A DNA stretch of 64,000 bases from DASQZT01 sp963728965 (lineage in GTDB: Bacteria > Acidobacteriota > Terriglobia > Bryobacterales > Bryobacteraceae), in NCBI GenBank assembly GCA_963728965.1, contig CAVSMH010000002.1, positions 1 to 64,000 of the forward strand, read 5' to 3'. Both the position numbers and the translations under genes were made by a program. Under the pieces are notes generated by a model. It saw only the letters and a program-made list of their open reading frames with translations. It did no database searches and was not told the origin of the DNA. Position 1 is the first letter of the stretch. Each line of letters starts with the position of its first letter. Shown here piece after piece: positions 44,784 through 53,248 of the stretch.

Positions 44784-45789
44784 AACCTTCGGGGAAGGGG
44801 TCGTCGGGATCCACCACGTACTGCGCGAAGCCGGTGATCCAGGCCTGTCCGGAGAGCAGCGGAACCACGGCGGGATAAGGGCCGACGCGGGTCTCTTCGA
44901 TCAGGCGGCCGGTGAATATGGTTCCGAGGATGCCTTCGTGGACGAAATCCTCAAATAACGGCAGCCGCCCCTTGGCGTGAAGCGCGGCCATTTTGGCGCA
45001 GGTCCCCGTGCCGCATGGCGAGCGGTCGAGCACGCCGCCCGACGAACCGGTGGAGACCACTACCGCATTCTTCCGGTGGGCATCGGCGCGCGAGGGTTCG
45101 CCCGAAACTTGCGAAATCGAGACACCGGCGATCTCCGGGTTTTCGGGGTGGACAACCGGGAGCTGCTCGCGGGTCGCGCCTTTGATCCGCTCCGCCACCC
45201 GGGCGATGTCGCGGGCTTCATCCGGCGCGAGGCGGAAACCGAGCGCCGCGGCGTCGGCGATGACATAGAACATGCCGCCGTAGGCGACATCCACCGTGAC
45301 GGTGCCGAGCCCAGGCACTTCCACCGACGCATCGAGATGCACCGCGAAGGCGGGCACATTCCGGAAGGTGACCTTTTTCACTTTGCCCTGGCACACCTCG
45401 GCATCGATGCCGATCAGGCCGGCGGGCGTTTCGAGCCGCAGCCGCGTGAGCGGCTCGGTGACCGGGACCATGCCGGTCTCGATGAGCACGGTGACCACGC
45501 AGATGATGTTGGTGCCGGACATCGGCGGGTATTCGGCCTGCTCCATGATGACGAAGCCGGCGTCGGCTTCGGGAAGGGTGGGCGGCAGGATGAGGTTGCA
45601 GTTGGCGGCGGGGTACCCGCGCGGCTCCCGCAGCATGCGCAGACGGAGGCTGTCGGCGCGCAACTGAAGGTGGCGCATCTTCTGGAACATGGTGGCGCCG
45701 GGCACATCCAGAACTCCGCCGGTAATCACACTGCCCGGCTCGCCGCAGGCGTGCGCATCGACCGCGGTGATCATGCTGGAGAATCGCAT
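44755..45789 (-). CDS. proline racemase-family protein, Ser/Cys type
   Basis: 344 aa. The start VDAHACGEPGSVITGGVL, a LREPRGYPAANCNLILPP run and DRSPCGTGTCAKMAALHAKG are family marks. The first catalytic site reads YPPMSGTNIICVVTVLIETG, with Ser where the epimerase has Cys; the second Cys is kept. Superfamily work found that Ser/Cys members can both epimerise 4-hydroxyproline and dehydrate trans-3-hydroxyproline. It converges on the hydroxyproline operon, so trans-3-hydroxyproline breakdown is the likely job. Confidence 0.85.
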   Translation of the reverse strand: MRFSSMITAVDAHACGEPGSVITGGVLDVPGATMFQKMRHLQLRADSLRLRMLREPRGYPAANCNLILPPTLPEADAGFVIMEQAEYPPMSGTNIICVVTVLIETGMVPVTEPLTRLRLETPAGLIGIDAEVCQGKVKKVTFRNVPAFAVHLDASVEVPGLGTVTVDVAYGGMFYVIADAAALGFRLAPDEARDIARVAERIKGATREQLPVVHPENPEIAGVSISQVSGEPSRADAHRKNAVVVSTGSSGGVLDRSPCGTGTCAKMAALHAKGRLPLFEDFVHEGILGTIFTGRLIEETRVGPYPAVVPLLSGQAWITGFAQYVVDPDDPFPEGFTVGDLWGR

Positions 45790-45894
45790 GGTTTTCCGAC
45801 ACTATACACGCGGGCAAACGGACCTGATTGGCGCGGGGATGCCGGACGCTTTGCGAAGGAATATACTAGTCCGTTCGGATCGGAGAGGAGGCAG

Positions 45895-46833
45895 GTGCTC
45901 ACCAGACACTTCATCCCGGTGTTGTCCATAGGCTTGGGCGTCGTGTTGGCGTATGGCCAGGAACTCGCCTCCGAGCAGCGGGTTGCGATCGAGCCTCGGG
46001 CGAGGCCGGCCGCGGCGCTGAAGGATATCCATCGCGCGACCTTCCGCATGGATGTGAAGATGGTCCAGATTCCGGTGACGGTGACGGACCTGCGCGACCG
46101 GCCGGTGTTGGATCTGGACAAAAGCCATTTCCGTGTGTTCGAGGACGATGTGGAACAGGACGTGGCGGCGTTCTCGATGGGAGATACGGCGATCTCCGCC
46201 GGGGTGGTGTTCGACACCAGCGGAAGTATGAAGACTCACATCGCGGAATCGCGCGAGGCGATCCGGCAGTTCCTGACAAGCACGGTCGAAGGAGACGAGT
46301 TCTTCCTGGTACGGTTCGCCGATCATCCGCGGCTGGCCACTCCCCTGACGCCTATGGCCGGGGAGATCTGGAAAGGGCTGACTACCGCCCATGCGCAAGG
46401 CTGGACGGCAATGAACGATGCCCTGTTTCTCGCCGCGAAAGAGATGCGCAGGGCAGTGAATTCGCGGCGCGTCCTGCTGGTGCTGAGCGACGGAGCCGAC
46501 AACAACAGCCGCTTTTCGGACGGCGAGCTGATGTCGATGATGCGGGAAGCGGATTCGGGCGTGTTCGCCATCGGATTGCTGGAGCGCCCGCGGATTCTCG
46601 AAAAGCTGGCCGATGAAACCGGCGGACGAGTGATCTGGGTGCGCAAGGTGGCCGACCTGCCGGAGGCCATGGAGAAGCTGAGCCTCCAGATCCGCAATCA
46701 ATATGTGATCGGCTATTTCTCCGATCATGCCCGCAACGACGGGCGCTATCATCACGTGCGCGTGGAAGTGCAGCCGCCACCGGAAGTGGGGCAAGTGCGC
46801 ACCACCTGGCGGAGAGGCTATCTCGATCCGTAA
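45895..46833 (+). CDS. VWFA-related secreted protein (TIGR03436-type)
   Basis: 312 aa from GTG 45895, with GGAGAGGAGG seven or eight bases upstream. A signal peptide (HFIPVLSIGLGVVLAYGQ) is followed by FRMDVKMVQIPVTVTDLRDR, KSHFRVFEDDVEQDVAAF and the VWA domain with the MIDAS motif GVVFDTSGSMKTHI. Then LLVLSDGADNNSRFSD and IRNQYVIGYFSD. This form is nearly confined to Acidobacteriota. Substrate or partner unknown; an adhesive or scaffold role outside the cell is assumed. Confidence 0.9.
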   Translation: MLTRHFIPVLSIGLGVVLAYGQELASEQRVAIEPRARPAAALKDIHRATFRMDVKMVQIPVTVTDLRDRPVLDLDKSHFRVFEDDVEQDVAAFSMGDTAISAGVVFDTSGSMKTHIAESREAIRQFLTSTVEGDEFFLVRFADHPRLATPLTPMAGEIWKGLTTAHAQGWTAMNDALFLAAKEMRRAVNSRRVLLVLSDGADNNSRFSDGELMSMMREADSGVFAIGLLERPRILEKLADETGGRVIWVRKVADLPEAMEKLSLQIRNQYVIGYFSDHARNDGRYHHVRVEVQPPPEVGQVRTTWRRGYLDP

Positions 46834-46879
46834 GCCTCCCCGTTGGAAGAGTAGCGGCATAGTATAGTGGGTGGCACGG

Positions 46880-48844
46880 ATGAGAGTTGCACCCTTCCTT
46901 CTGGGTTGGCTGTTGCTGACGATGCGCCTTTCCGCGCAGGACCCGGCGTCCGGACGGCGCCTGTTCGAGAACCGCTGTTCACGCTGCCACGGTGCCGATG
47001 GCAACGGCGGCGAAATGGGTCCGGCCATCCGGGGCCGGCTGCCCGCCCTCACCGACCGGCAACTGGCAGCGTTGTTCCACGAGGGGCTGCCTTCGCGGGG
47101 CATGCCGCCGATTCCTTTGAGCGAGGCGGACCTGCCGCTGCTCACCGGCTTTCTGCGATCGATTCAGCCGCACGGCGGCGAGCGGCTGGTGGTGCGCGAA
47201 GGAGTGTCGCTGACCGATGGCCGGAGCCTCAACGGTGTGGTCATGGGCCACGGATTCGACGATCTGCAACTGCGCACCGGCGACGGCCGGGTACACCTGC
47301 TGCGGCGCGAGGGCGCCCGCTACCGCGAGGTGACCTCGCAGACCGACTGGCCGGGTTATAACGGGCAGCCCGGCGGGAACCGCTACACCACCCTGGCGCA
47401 GATCACCCCGGAAAACGTTGCGCGGCTGGCGCCGCGGTGGGTGTTCACCATCCCGGATAACTCGCGGTTGGAAGTGACGCCGATCGTAGTGGAAGGCATG
47501 ATGTACGTGACCAGCTCGAACGAGTGCTTCGCGCTCGATGCCGGCACGGGGCGGCGGATCTGGCACTACCAGCGGGCGCACACGCGCGGCTTACCGGGCA
47601 ATGCGGCGGGCGGAATCAACCGCGGCGCTGCGGTGACGGGCGGGCGGCTCTTCATGGTGACCGACCACGCCCACCTGATCGCGCTGAACCGCTTCACGGG
47701 GGAGCTGGTCTGGGACACGGAAATGGCCGACTGGCACCAGAGCTACTTCGCCACATCGGCCCCGCTGGTGGCGGGCAGCCTGGTGATTTCGGGGGTAGGC
47801 GGAGGCGAGCACGGGTCGCGCGGGTTTGTGGCCGCCTTCGAGCAGACCACGGGAAGGGAGGTCTGGCGTTTCTGGACCGTTCCGCTCCCCGGCGAACCCG
47901 GCGCGGAGACCTGGCAAGGGAAAGGCATCCAGCACGGCGGCGCACCCACCTGGTTCACGGGAACCTACGACGCGGCATCGGACATGGTGTACTGGCCCAC
48001 AGGCAATCCCAGCGCCGAATACAATGGCGACGACCGCGGCGGCGACAACCTGTACTCGGACTCCATCCTGGCCCTCGACAACCGGAACGGCAAGGTGCGG
48101 TGGTATTACCAGTTCACGCCACACGACCTATGGGACTGGGACGCGACGGAGACGCCGGTGCTGCTCGATACCGCCTGGCAGGGAGCGCCGCGCAAACTGC
48201 TGGTGCAGGCCAACCGCAACGGGTTCTTCTACGTCTTCGACCGTACCGACGGCAAGCTGCTGCTGGCGAAACCGTTCGTCCGGAGCCTCACCTGGGCGAG
48301 CGGGATCGGCGCTGACGGGCGGCCGGTGAAACTACCCAAGCAGGAACCGTCGGCGGAGGGCACGAAGGTGTGCCCGTCTCAGGACGGGGCGACGAATTGG
48401 TTTTCGCCTTCCTTCAATCCCGCCACGGGCTTGTACTACGTGCAGACCTATGAGAAATGCAGCGTCTACATGAAGGCCGACCCGGGGACGTGGGAACCCG
48501 GCAAGGAGTACCTGGGCGGATCGCAAAAACGGGCGCCGGGCGACAAGCCGGAGCGCATTCTGAAAGCCATCGAACTGGCCACGGGGCGCATCGCCTGGGA
48601 ACTACCGCAGCCGGGCCCGGCGGTTTCCTGGGGTGGGACGCTCGCGACGGTTACCGGCCTGGTGATTTTCGGCGAGGAGAGCGGCGCGCTGATGGCCGCG
48701 GACGCGCGCACGGGCAAGCCGCTGTGGAGCTTTCAAACGAACCAGCTCTGGAAGGCATCGCCGATGACATACGAGTTCGACCACCGGCAGTACATCGCGG
48801 TAGCGGCGGGCTCGAACATCCTGGCATTCGCCGTGATGGAATAG
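46880..48844 (+). CDS. PQQ-dependent alcohol/sugar dehydrogenase with N-terminal cytochrome c
   Basis: 654 aa. A signal peptide (VAPFLLGWLLLTMRLSAQ) precedes a cytochrome c domain with ENRCSRCHGADGNGG and the axial Met of LPSRGMPPIP. The beta-propeller follows from TDWPGYNGQPGGNRYTTLAQ, with HDLWDWDATETPVL and LQATNR-like repeats characteristic of quinoproteins. ATG 46880 is chosen over GTG 46871. It oxidises alcohols or sugars in the periplasm and passes electrons to its own haem. A TATAGT lies at about 46862. Substrate not determined. Confidence 0.9.
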   Translation: MRVAPFLLGWLLLTMRLSAQDPASGRRLFENRCSRCHGADGNGGEMGPAIRGRLPALTDRQLAALFHEGLPSRGMPPIPLSEADLPLLTGFLRSIQPHGGERLVVREGVSLTDGRSLNGVVMGHGFDDLQLRTGDGRVHLLRREGARYREVTSQTDWPGYNGQPGGNRYTTLAQITPENVARLAPRWVFTIPDNSRLEVTPIVVEGMMYVTSSNECFALDAGTGRRIWHYQRAHTRGLPGNAAGGINRGAAVTGGRLFMVTDHAHLIALNRFTGELVWDTEMADWHQSYFATSAPLVAGSLVISGVGGGEHGSRGFVAAFEQTTGREVWRFWTVPLPGEPGAETWQGKGIQHGGAPTWFTGTYDAASDMVYWPTGNPSAEYNGDDRGGDNLYSDSILALDNRNGKVRWYYQFTPHDLWDWDATETPVLLDTAWQGAPRKLLVQANRNGFFYVFDRTDGKLLLAKPFVRSLTWASGIGADGRPVKLPKQEPSAEGTKVCPSQDGATNWFSPSFNPATGLYYVQTYEKCSVYMKADPGTWEPGKEYLGGSQKRAPGDKPERILKAIELATGRIAWELPQPGPAVSWGGTLATVTGLVIFGEESGALMAADARTGKPLWSFQTNQLWKASPMTYEFDHRQYIAVAAGSNILAFAVME

Positions 48845-48889
48845 CGGCGCTCCGATATACTGAAGCCATCGCTCAGAGGAGGGCCCGGT

Positions 48890-49375
48890 ATGTCCGTCTG
48901 TAAGTTCACACTCAATGGAAAGCCCCAGTCCGTGGATGTCGCCGGCCAGATGCCGCTGCTATGGGTTTTGCGCGACACCCTGGGATTGACGGGCACGAAG
49001 TTCGGCTGCGGAATGGCCATCTGCGGGGCGTGCACGGCGCATGTCAACGGGCAGCCGATGCGCGCGTGCGCGACGCCGGTGGGGAGCGTGGCGGGGAAGA
49101 ACGTCACCACCATCGAAGGCCTGTCGGCGGGCGCCAGCCACCCGGTGCAGCGCGCCTGGGTGGAAGAAGATGTGCCGCAGTGCGGCTACTGCCAGTCGGG
49201 ACAGATCATGACGGCAGCGGCGCTGCTGGCGAAGACGTCGCAGCCGACGGATGCGGATATCGACGAGGCGATGCGCAACAACATCTGCCGGTGCGGCACG
49301 TACCAGGCGATCCGCCGGGCAATTCACCTGGCGGCGCAGTTTCAACGGGCGGCATTGCGGGGAGGTGCGCGATGA
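48890..49375 (+). CDS. [2Fe-2S] subunit of an isoquinoline oxidoreductase-type Mo enzyme
   Basis: 161 aa. The N-terminal plant-type cluster is TKFGCGMAICGACTAHVNGQ with four Cys; the C-terminal cluster is DVPQCGYCQSGQIMTAAALL and NNICRCGTYQAIRRAIH. This is the small subunit of xanthine-oxidase-family dehydrogenases. GAGGAGG precedes ATG 48890, and a TATACT near 48855 may be the -10 box. It overlaps the Mo subunit start by 4 bases. No FAD subunit follows, which marks the isoquinoline/aldehyde class. Confidence 0.92.
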   Translation: MSVCKFTLNGKPQSVDVAGQMPLLWVLRDTLGLTGTKFGCGMAICGACTAHVNGQPMRACATPVGSVAGKNVTTIEGLSAGASHPVQRAWVEEDVPQCGYCQSGQIMTAAALLAKTSQPTDADIDEAMRNNICRCGTYQAIRRAIHLAAQFQRAALRGGAR

Positions 49376-51447
49376 ACCCGGTAGTGAAAATCAGCCGGCG
49401 GAGTTTTCTGAAGATCGGCGCCGCCGCCGGAAGCGGGTTGGTGCTGGGGGTGCGGCTGCCGGGCGCTTCGACGCCCGCGAAACTGAACGCGTGGGTGAAT
49501 ATTGGCGCGGACGACGCCGTCACGCTGTTCATCCACAAGGCGGAGATGGGCCAGGGAACAGTGACCTCGCTGGCGATGCTGCTGGCCGAGGAACTGGAGT
49601 GCGACTGGAAGAAGATCCGAACGGAGTTTCCGGGCATCAGTCGGGAATACGGGCCCAGCCAGGGCGTCGTGGGAAGCATGAGCATCCGCAGTTCCTGGGA
49701 GCCGCTGCGGCGGGCGGGGGCGGCGGCGCGGGAGATGCTGGTGGAGGCGGCGGCGCAACAGTGGGGCATCGACAAAGCGGGCTGCCGCGCCGAGAACAGC
49801 ACGGTGATCGACGCCGCCGGCCATCGGCAGGTGACGTTCGGGGCGGTAGCCGAAGCGGCATCGCGCCTGCCGGTGCCGCCGACGGTGACACTGAAGGACG
49901 CCGCGCAGTTCCGGGTCATCGGCAAACCGCGGAAGCGTCTGGACACGCCGGCGAAGGTAAACGGGCGTGCGGTATTTGGAATCGATGTGCGGCGGCCCGG
50001 GATGCTGCACGCCGTGGTGGCGCGCTGCCCGGTGTTCGGCGGGAAGCTGGCTGGCTTCGATGACGGCGCGGCGAAGGCGGTTGCGGGGGTGAAGCACGTG
50101 GTGGCGATTTCGACCGGTCTGGCGGTGGTGGCGGACAACACCTGGTCGGCCGCGGAAGGTCGGCGGGCACTGAAGATCCGCTGGGACGAAGGACCGACGG
50201 CAGCGGTGGACAGTGCGGGCATCCGCCGCCGTTTTGTGGAGAAAGCGCAAAGCCCGGGCGCTGTGGCGCGGCAGGAGGGCGAAGGAGCGGCGGCGCTGGC
50301 CGGGGCGGCGAAGCGGATCGAGGCAGTATACGAAGTGCCATACCTGGCGCACGCTCCGATGGAGCCGTTGAACTGCGTGGCCGAGGTGCGGCCGGACGGA
50401 TGCGAGGTATGGGCTTCGACGCAGGGGCAGACCGCGGCCCAGCACGCCGCCGCCGGGATCACGGGATTGCCGCTCGAGAAAGTCCAGGTGCATACGAAAT
50501 ACATGGGCGGCGGATTCGGCCGGCGCGCGCGGGCGGACTATGTGAGCGAGGCGGTGGAAACGGCGAAGGCGGTGGGCGTGCCGGTGCAACTGACCTGGAT
50601 GCGCGAAGACGACCTTCAGCAGGACTACTACCGGCCGGCTTCGTACACCCGCTTCAGCGCGGGGCTGGACAGCGAGGGGTGGCCGGTAGCGCTGACCGGG
50701 CGGATTGTGTGCCCGCCCTTTGGAGGACTCCGCGAGGGCGTGTCCCGCACGGGGGTGGAGGGCATTGCGGACATGCCCTACGCGATCCCCAACCTGCTGG
50801 TGGACTATCATGCGGAAGACCCGGGCATTCCGGTGAGCTACTGGCGATCGGTGGGGTACTCGCAGAACACGTTTTTCCTGGAGAGTTTCATCGACGAACT
50901 GGCCGCCGCCGCGGGGAAGGATGCGGTGGAGTTCCGGCGGCTGCTGCTGGCGAACTCGCCGCGGCTGGTGGGGGTGCTGGACCTGGCCGCGGAACGGGCG
51001 GGCTGGGGGAAGGCGCCCGCAGACGGCCGCTCGCGCGGGGTGGCAGTGGCGTACAACGTAGGCAGCTTCAACGCACAGATTGCGGAAGTGTCGGTGCGCA
51101 ATGGAGCGCTGCGGGTGCACCGGGTGGTCTGCGCGGTGGATTGCGGGCAGGTGGTGAACCCGGCGGGGGTGCAGCAGCAGATCGAGAGCGGCATCGTGTT
51201 CGGGCTGACGGCCGCGTTGAAGGGAGCCATCACGATCGACCGCGGGCGGGTGCAGCAGGAGAACTTTCATCAGTACGACATGCTGCGGATCGACGAGATG
51301 CCGGCGGTGGAAGTGTACCTGGTGCCTAGCGGCGCTCGGCCGGGCGGAATCGGGGAGGCCAGCGTCCCGCCGATTGCGCCGGCGGTAACGAACGCGATTT
51401 TCGCGGCCACGGGGAAGCGCGTTCGATCGCTGCCGATCCGGGTATAA
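49372..51447 (+). CDS. molybdopterin-binding subunit, isoquinoline oxidoreductase type
   Basis: 691 aa. A Tat signal (KISRRSFLKIGAAAGSGLVL) shows export of the folded cofactor enzyme. The body has FIHKAEMGQGTVTSLAMLLA, KYMGGGFGRRARADYVSEAV, PVSYWRSVGYSQNTFFLESF and RPGGIGEASVPPIAPAVTNA with the catalytic Glu in GEAS. There is no FAD or cytochrome subunit here; electrons probably go to the quinone pool through a c-type cytochrome. ATG 49372 overlaps the small-subunit stop as ATGA. Substrate, an N-heterocycle or aldehyde, is unknown. Confidence 0.92.
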   Translation: MNPVVKISRRSFLKIGAAAGSGLVLGVRLPGASTPAKLNAWVNIGADDAVTLFIHKAEMGQGTVTSLAMLLAEELECDWKKIRTEFPGISREYGPSQGVVGSMSIRSSWEPLRRAGAAAREMLVEAAAQQWGIDKAGCRAENSTVIDAAGHRQVTFGAVAEAASRLPVPPTVTLKDAAQFRVIGKPRKRLDTPAKVNGRAVFGIDVRRPGMLHAVVARCPVFGGKLAGFDDGAAKAVAGVKHVVAISTGLAVVADNTWSAAEGRRALKIRWDEGPTAAVDSAGIRRRFVEKAQSPGAVARQEGEGAAALAGAAKRIEAVYEVPYLAHAPMEPLNCVAEVRPDGCEVWASTQGQTAAQHAAAGITGLPLEKVQVHTKYMGGGFGRRARADYVSEAVETAKAVGVPVQLTWMREDDLQQDYYRPASYTRFSAGLDSEGWPVALTGRIVCPPFGGLREGVSRTGVEGIADMPYAIPNLLVDYHAEDPGIPVSYWRSVGYSQNTFFLESFIDELAAAAGKDAVEFRRLLLANSPRLVGVLDLAAERAGWGKAPADGRSRGVAVAYNVGSFNAQIAEVSVRNGALRVHRVVCAVDCGQVVNPAGVQQQIESGIVFGLTAALKGAITIDRGRVQQENFHQYDMLRIDEMPAVEVYLVPSGARPGGIGEASVPPIAPAVTNAIFAATGKRVRSLPIRV

Positions 51448-51702
51448 CGGGCGGCGTGACTCAAGTTGAGTCATCCCAGGGCTTCCGCCGTACTGGCCAG
51501 GTTTCGGAATGGGGCTCCGGGGCGGCCCGGATGGGCAACAGGCAGGGCCGACCCGTTTCCAGGGTCGCACGGGGCGGTCCGCGACGGCTCGGCGGGGCGT
51601 GGTGGAGATGAAGAAGTCCTGTGACTCCATGGGAGTAGGTAGATCAGGCGATGGTGTGACCGGGTCCGGCGCCGGTGACGCCCGGGCGCGACGCGGCAGG
51701 GA
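51448..51702. other. intergenic stretch without recognisable gene
   Basis: 255 bases between the Mo enzyme and the HTH_42 gene. No gene, repeat or RNA recognised. Confidence 0.5.
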
Positions 51703-53040
51703 ATGCTGAAACTGAATTGGCCCCGCGTGGCGGCCTGGCGGGCCGGGCGCCATCATCTCGATCGAAGGGCGCCCGCCGGAAGTATGCTCGCGGTGGCCAG
51801 CCGTCTCTGCGGGTTGCATGCCCAGGTGATGTCTTGCGCCGCGTTGACGGTGTGGGCCAGGGTGGAAGCACTCGAGCGGGGGGCGGTCGAGCGCGCGCTG
51901 TGGGGGGATCGCACGCTGGTCAAGACTTGGGCCATGCGGGGGACGCTGCACCTGCTGCCGGCCAGCGAGTTGCCGCTATGGCAGGCGGCTCTCAGCATCA
52001 GCCCGCGATACCTGAGGCCGGCCTTATGGCTGAAGTATTTTGGGATCACGATGGAGGAACTGAACCGCCTGACCGAAGCCGTGGGCGCGGTGCTGGACGG
52101 GCGGGTGATGACGCGCGAAGAACTCGCGGAGGAAGTAAGGCGGCATATCGGGTCGGATGCGCTTGGCGCCAAGCTGGCGTTGAGCAGTTGGGGCACGATG
52201 CTGAAGCCGGCGGCGTTCACGGGGCGATTGTGCTTCGGGCCGAGCCTCGGGCAGCGGGTCCGGTTCACGCGTCCGGACACGTGGCTGGGCGCGACGGGGC
52301 GCGGGCCGGCGGCGGTGGATCCGCGGACGGCGGCGGCGCAGGTGACGCGGCGATTCCTGGCGGCGAACGGTCCGGCCACGTTCCACGACCTGGCGCGTTG
52401 GTGGAACGGCGGCGGTATAGCCAACGCCCGGCAGTGGATCGCCTCGCTCGGCGAGGAGGTGGTTCCGGTTGAGTTGGAGGGCGTGACGGCGTGGATGCTC
52501 GGTGCGGATGCCGAGGAGATCCGCGAGTTTCGACCGGTGCGGACGGTGCGGCTGCTGCCCGGGTTCGATCAGTACGTGGTGGCGGCATCCTGCCATGCCC
52601 GACACTTGTTGCCTGGGGATCTGCGGAGCCGGGTTTTTCGACCACAAGGCTGGATTTCACCGGTGTTGCTGGTGAATGGCCGCATGGAAGGCACCTGGCG
52701 GCACCAGATCAAAGCCAGCCGGGTGGAGGTGGTGGTGGAACCGTTCATGAAGACACCGGCGTGGGTGCGGCGGGCTGCCGCAGAGGAGGCGGAGCGGCTG
52801 GCCGCGTTTCTGGGTGGGACGCCGAGCTTCGCCTGGCGGGGCGGAGCTGGAGCGGCACGGAGACCCGGAACTTTGCCGTCTGGCAGAGTTATGCTTGATT
52901 CTGGCTCCATCTTGATACTCGATCCTTCGGCGCGAGACTCTGCAGGCAGGACCGCCCGGAGTGCTGCCGTCATGGGTGCATCAACGAGGGAGGCAACCCG
53001 CCACAAGCGTCAGCGGGCGGCGCTTTCGGCAGGGAGTTGA
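51703..53040 (+). CDS. winged-helix DNA-binding (HTH_42/AlkZ-like) protein
   Basis: 445 aa. Marks of the HTH_42 family are ASRLCGLHAQVMSCAALTVW, DRTLVKTWAMRGTLHLLPAS, RFLAANGPATFHDLARWWNG and LLPGFDQYVVAASCHARHLL. Members include the AlkZ/YcaQ DNA glycosylases that unhook interstrand crosslinks and uncharacterised relatives. The last 70 residues after FAWRGGAGAARRPG look like low-complexity read-through; a frameshift near 52840 may have replaced the natural end. The ATG at 51703 gives a normal N-terminus. Confidence 0.78.
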   Translation: MLKLNWPRVAAWRAGRHHLDRRAPAGSMLAVASRLCGLHAQVMSCAALTVWARVEALERGAVERALWGDRTLVKTWAMRGTLHLLPASELPLWQAALSISPRYLRPALWLKYFGITMEELNRLTEAVGAVLDGRVMTREELAEEVRRHIGSDALGAKLALSSWGTMLKPAAFTGRLCFGPSLGQRVRFTRPDTWLGATGRGPAAVDPRTAAAQVTRRFLAANGPATFHDLARWWNGGGIANARQWIASLGEEVVPVELEGVTAWMLGADAEEIREFRPVRTVRLLPGFDQYVVAASCHARHLLPGDLRSRVFRPQGWISPVLLVNGRMEGTWRHQIKASRVEVVVEPFMKTPAWVRRAAAEEAERLAAFLGGTPSFAWRGGAGAARRPGTLPSGRVMLDSGSILILDPSARDSAGRTARSAAVMGASTREATRHKRQRAALSAGS

Positions 53041-53248
53041 CAAGGAACCGGTCATCCGGGGCCATATCATAATGGAACAGTCTGCTGTTCCGTTGAATCG
53101 AACCGGACACTGCCACCGTCCGTTGTCCACGAAGGATGCCATTCATGCCCGCCGTCCGTCAACCGGGATGTGACCCCTCGCCGAGGTCATGAACCCAGAT
53201 AAATCATTTGTCATTCTGAAGCTCATCAGACGAAGCGACGTACCGGCC

